From positions 1 to 14,206 of the forward strand of contig CAMPKP010000084.1 in the NCBI GenBank assembly GCA_946887295.1: 14,206 nt of DNA, written 5' to 3'. This document shows, piece by piece, positions 11,330 to 14,206 of this stretch. Position 1 is the stretch's first letter. Every line of letters begins with the position of its first letter. Below the pieces are notes generated by a model. That model saw only the letters and a program-made list of their open reading frames with translations, ran no database searches and was not told the DNA's origin. A program made the position numbers and the translations under genes. Source of the stretch: an uncultured Gemmatimonadota bacterium. GTDB taxonomy: Bacteria > Gemmatimonadota > Gemmatimonadetes > Gemmatimonadales > GWC2-71-9.

Positions 11330-14206
11330 CTACACGGGCAAGTGCACCGTGATCGTCGTCCCCTGCCCCGCCGCGCTCTCCACCTCGATCCGCCCGCTCC
11401 AGCTTTCCACCAGCCGCTTGACGATCGCGAGTCCCAGGCCCGAGCCGCTGGTGGTGGTCGAGAAGCGCGGCTCGAAGATCCGGGGCAACAGGTCGGGCGG
11501 GATCCCCGAGCCGTCATCCGAGACGCGGATCTCCCCCGGCCCGACACGCACCTTCACCCGGGTCGCGCCGGCGTTTCGCGCGTTCTCGAGCAGGTTCACC
11601 ATCACCTCCTTCACTTCGTCCTTGCGAGCCGCACCGAATGCGCGCTGGCTGGTGACCAGCTCGACCTCGCATCCTTCCTCCGCGAGGCGGTAGAGGTCGA
11701 CCACCTCGCCGACCGTGGCACCCAGATCGATCGAGGCGAGCGGCTCCTCCTCGCCGGCCGGGGCACCGAAGCGGCTGAACGCGCGGGCGATGGTGTCCAG
11801 CCGGTCGATCTCGGCCAGCATCCGCTCGGCGGTTTCGTCCAGCGTGTCGTCGAAGTCGCCCCGCCGGTCGCGGTACACCCGCCTCAGATGTTGCATGCCC
11901 AGGCGCATCGGCGTGAGCGGGTTCTTGATCTCGTGCGCCACCTGCCGGGCCATCTCGCCCCAGGCCAGCACCCGCTCCGCGCGGGACAGGTCGGTGACGT
12001 CGTTGAGCGCGATCACCACGCCCCGCACGTCGGGCCCGAGCGGAGCCAGCTGGACCGTGAGCCGGCGGCCGCCCACCTCCAGCTCCGCCGTCGACTCCGC
12101 ATCGGGATCCCGAAGAAAGCGATGGACCACGAGCGCGAGCGGCGCCCATCCGGGACCGAGCCGCTCGAGAAACGGCTCGCCCTCGCGAAGGGTGGTGCCG
12201 AGAATGTCCACCGCCTGGGGGTTCGCGATGAGGACCCGCCCCTCGGGGTCGAGACCGACCACGCCCGTCGCGACGGTGGCGAGCACGGCCGCCGTGCGCT
12301 TCCTCGCCTCCTCCAGGGCGTTCTGGCTCGATCTGATATCGTCCGCCATGCGTTGGAAGGCCCCGAACACCGGCTCGAATTCCAGGGGCGGATTCACCGA
12401 GCGCGAAGGCATCGCATCGCCCTTGCCCAGTGCCAACGCCAGGCGGCGCAGCTCGGCCACCGGCCGGGAGAGCGCTCGCGACGCCCGCCCGGCGCCCGCC
12501 AGCGCCGCGCCGACACCCATCAGCGTCGCGAGGAGCAGCACCAGCGCCAGATCGAGCCGCCGGACCGACAGCGAGGCGTCCTCCGCCAGCTGGGGAGTGG
12601 CGAGGACGCCGAGCGCCTCGGGGAACCCGGGCTGCACCACCCGATACCCCACGCGCTCGCGCAGCCGGGGAATCGAGCCGTCGCGGGTCACCTCCAACTC
12701 GCCCTCGAGCGCGAGCGTCGCGAACGCGGCGGGATCCATCAGCTGGGGCATGACGCCCAGATCCTCCAGCACCTGGGTGCTGGCACCCACCAGCCGCCCT
12801 CCCCGGTAGAAGGCCAGATCGGCGTCGATGCGGCGGCTCAGCTCCCGGAGCCGCTCGTCCACGCCGTCCCCGGCGGTCAGCGAGCCGCCGGCCGTGATGG
12901 CGGCGTCGCGCAGCGTCTGGGTGATCAGCAGGTCCCGGCTTCGCTCCACCTCGTCGGCGAGCCGGGTGAAGCTCCATGCGGCAAAGCCCACCGCCGGCAG
13001 TATGAAGAAGGCGCCGAGGGTGGCCGCCAGCCGGATCCGGAAGGAGCGCGAGAGACTCTTCCATCGCGGTTTCGGGAGCGGGGCGCCCGAGACCACCTCG
13101 GCGAGAAACCACAGCGAGCCCAGGACGGCGACGTCGAGCAGCACTACCAGCACACCCCGCACGAAGAGCGGGACCGGCCCCCGGAGATCCACCGCGGCGT
13201 GCACCACCCGGGCGCCGCCCGGCAGGTGCAACGGGTACTCGTTGCGGACGACCCAGCCTTCCCGACGCCACCGGGGCGTCGGGATGTGGGCCGCCGGGCC
13301 GGCGGGAGGCGACAGCGTGAGGCGATACAGCGGCGACCGCACCCGGCCCGGCTCCAGCAGGCGGCCCACCCGCCCCGGAGTGACCAGCTGGGAACGAGGC
13401 CCCACGGACACGCTCATGACTTCCTCGGGCGTGACCCACACCAGGAGCACATAGTGGATGCCCGGTACCCGCGAGAGCTGGACGATGCGCTGCTGCTGCT
13501 CGTCGCCAAGCTCCTTCACCATCGTTGAAAGCAGCGACAGCGGGAGATCGAGCGAGTCGAGGGGCAGCTCGTCGATCAGTGCGCCGGATCGGGACCAGAG
13601 CGCGAGGTGGGACGGATAGCCCTGCTTGCCCAGAGCGGAGCCGTGCCACAGCGCGTACATCTCGGACGCAGTCGTGGGCGAGGGCCCCTCCAGCACCTGC
13701 TCGCCGAACCGCCCGAGCAGCGGGACGGCGAGGGGGTCCGGCTCGAGGCCGAGCCGGGCGATGTCGCGCTGCGCCACCTGGATCTTGCCCGTGAGCTCGG
13801 CGCCCCAGGTCACCAGCGCGGCGGCGCTGCCGGCCACCAGCGCGATGCCGCCGATGGTGGCCCACCGCGGAGCGGGGAGCGCCACAAGCAGGAGTGCGGG
13901 AGTCCAGAGAAAGGTGTACCAGTCGGGCCAGCCGCCGCGGGGGCTCCAGACCACCACGCCGATCGTGGCGGCGGCCGCCGCGATCGCCACGCCGGCCACG
14001 ATCCGGGTCGCGGTGGGTCTTCCTGCTCCGAAACCCCGCAACAGCGCCGCGGTGGGGACGATGAGGGCCGCCGCCGACACAAGGATCGCCAGATGCCAGC
14101 TCAGCCAGAGTCCGACCGAGACCCCGCCCGCCGGGGGTGTGATGCCCCGGCCCAGGCTGCTGATGAGATAGGGAGACACCAGGAGCTGCACGGCGCCGAG
14201 CGCCAC
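11330..14206 (-). CDS. Large NtrY-like sensor histidine kinase (5' end may lie beyond the window)
   Basis: 958 codons visible. The first in-window codon is a GTG at the very edge, so the gene probably continues. Residues are counted from that edge. Hydrophobic helices lie at about 32-58, 68-88, 97-112 and 115-137. An extracytoplasmic stretch (138-346) is followed by helices at 347-369 and 392-412, a second extracytoplasmic stretch (413-549) and a helix at 551-573. Then come a HAMP linker (about 575-628), a PAS domain (about 633-740), HisKA with phospho-acceptor His758 in VAHEIKNPLTP (756-766), and the ATPase domain with N box NLLEN (871-875), DDGSGIP (897-903), FEPRFST (911-917) and GSGLGLAI (921-928). 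The order HAMP-PAS-HisKA-HATPase with this H box is that of NtrY. It is likely a partner of an NtrC-type regulator; the one at 2616-3983 is a candidate but not adjacent. The signal sensed is unknown. Confidence 0.93.
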   Translation of the reverse strand: MALGAVQLLVSPYLISSLGRGITPPAGGVSVGLWLSWHLAILVSAAALIVPTAALLRGFGAGRPTATRIVAGVAIAAAAATIGVVVWSPRGGWPDWYTFLWTPALLLVALPAPRWATIGGIALVAGSAAALVTWGAELTGKIQVAQRDIARLGLEPDPLAVPLLGRFGEQVLEGPSPTTASEMYALWHGSALGKQGYPSHLALWSRSGALIDELPLDSLDLPLSLLSTMVKELGDEQQQRIVQLSRVPGIHYVLLVWVTPEEVMSVSVGPRSQLVTPGRVGRLLEPGRVRSPLYRLTLSPPAGPAAHIPTPRWRREGWVVRNEYPLHLPGGARVVHAAVDLRGPVPLFVRGVLVVLLDVAVLGSLWFLAEVVSGAPLPKPRWKSLSRSFRIRLAATLGAFFILPAVGFAAWSFTRLADEVERSRDLLITQTLRDAAITAGGSLTAGDGVDERLRELSRRIDADLAFYRGGRLVGASTQVLEDLGVMPQLMDPAAFATLALEGELEVTRDGSIPRLRERVGYRVVQPGFPEALGVLATPQLAEDASLSVRRLDLALVLLLATLMGVGAALAGAGRASRALSRPVAELRRLALALGKGDAMPSRSVNPPLEFEPVFGAFQRMADDIRSSQNALEEARKRTAAVLATVATGVVGLDPEGRVLIANPQAVDILGTTLREGEPFLERLGPGWAPLALVVHRFLRDPDAESTAELEVGGRRLTVQLAPLGPDVRGVVIALNDVTDLSRAERVLAWGEMARQVAHEIKNPLTPMRLGMQHLRRVYRDRRGDFDDTLDETAERMLAEIDRLDTIARAFSRFGAPAGEEEPLASIDLGATVGEVVDLYRLAEEGCEVELVTSQRAFGAARKDEVKEVMVNLLENARNAGATRVKVRVGPGEIRVSDDGSGIPPDLLPRIFEPRFSTTTSGSGLGLAIVKRLVESWSGRIEVESAAGQGTTITVHLPV

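Noticed and set aside
11342..13528. Open plus-strand frame of over 700 codons opposite the histidine kinase
   Set aside because: Antisense shadow with Arg/His/Gln-rich composition and no motifs; the kinase frame carries all family signatures.
1..14206. tRNA, rRNA, CRISPR array, insertion sequence, prophage or defence island
   Set aside because: No cloverleaf, regularly spaced repeat, transposase, integrase or phage protein was seen on reading both strands.

Overview
The window looks like ordinary chromosome from a GC-rich bacterium of the FCB assemblage, most probably Gemmatimonadota. The clearest pointer is the partial gene at the left edge. It encodes a short primary sigma factor that starts almost directly with region 1.2, the form known from Bacteroidetes and Gemmatimonadetes. 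GC-rich codon use, frequent ATGA gene overlaps and antisense frames that stay open across whole genes fit this. The phylum is inferred from protein style; no rRNA gene is present.

Left part (1-5987), all on the minus strand: in transcription order, an operon larE - thpR - 215-aa membrane-anchored protein - NtrC-type sigma-54 activator - 166-aa three-helix membrane protein. Every junction is a 1-4 base stop/start overlap. The operon ends at 2119. A 100-base gap with a stem-loop and a palindromic element follows, then an NAD(P)-dependent aldehyde dehydrogenase (528-2018), a 205-base gap with a CRP/FNR-like dyad, and the sigma factor running off the edge.

Middle (5988-9053): two plus-strand genes, arfB (ribosome rescue hydrolase) and a PhzF-family isomerase, converge on a minus-strand comM/yifB AAA+ gene. 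The start of comM directly abuts a 12-bp all-GC inverted repeat.

Right part (9054-14206): divergent from comM is a small lipoprotein with an HExxH zinc-protease motif, closed by a strong intrinsic terminator. Next comes an S41 (CtpA-like) protease with an abbreviated PDZ region. It converges on a very large NtrY-like sensor histidine kinase that leaves the window on the right. The kinase is a candidate partner for the NtrC-type regulator about 7.3 kb away, but this is not shown by the sequence.

I found no tRNA, rRNA, CRISPR array, insertion sequence or defence/secretion island, and nothing that amounts to a clearly new multi-gene system. The best leads are the comM leader hairpin, the HExxH lipoprotein, the degenerate PDZ in the protease, the three-cysteine LarE without visible lar partners, and stop codons placed in hairpin loops.
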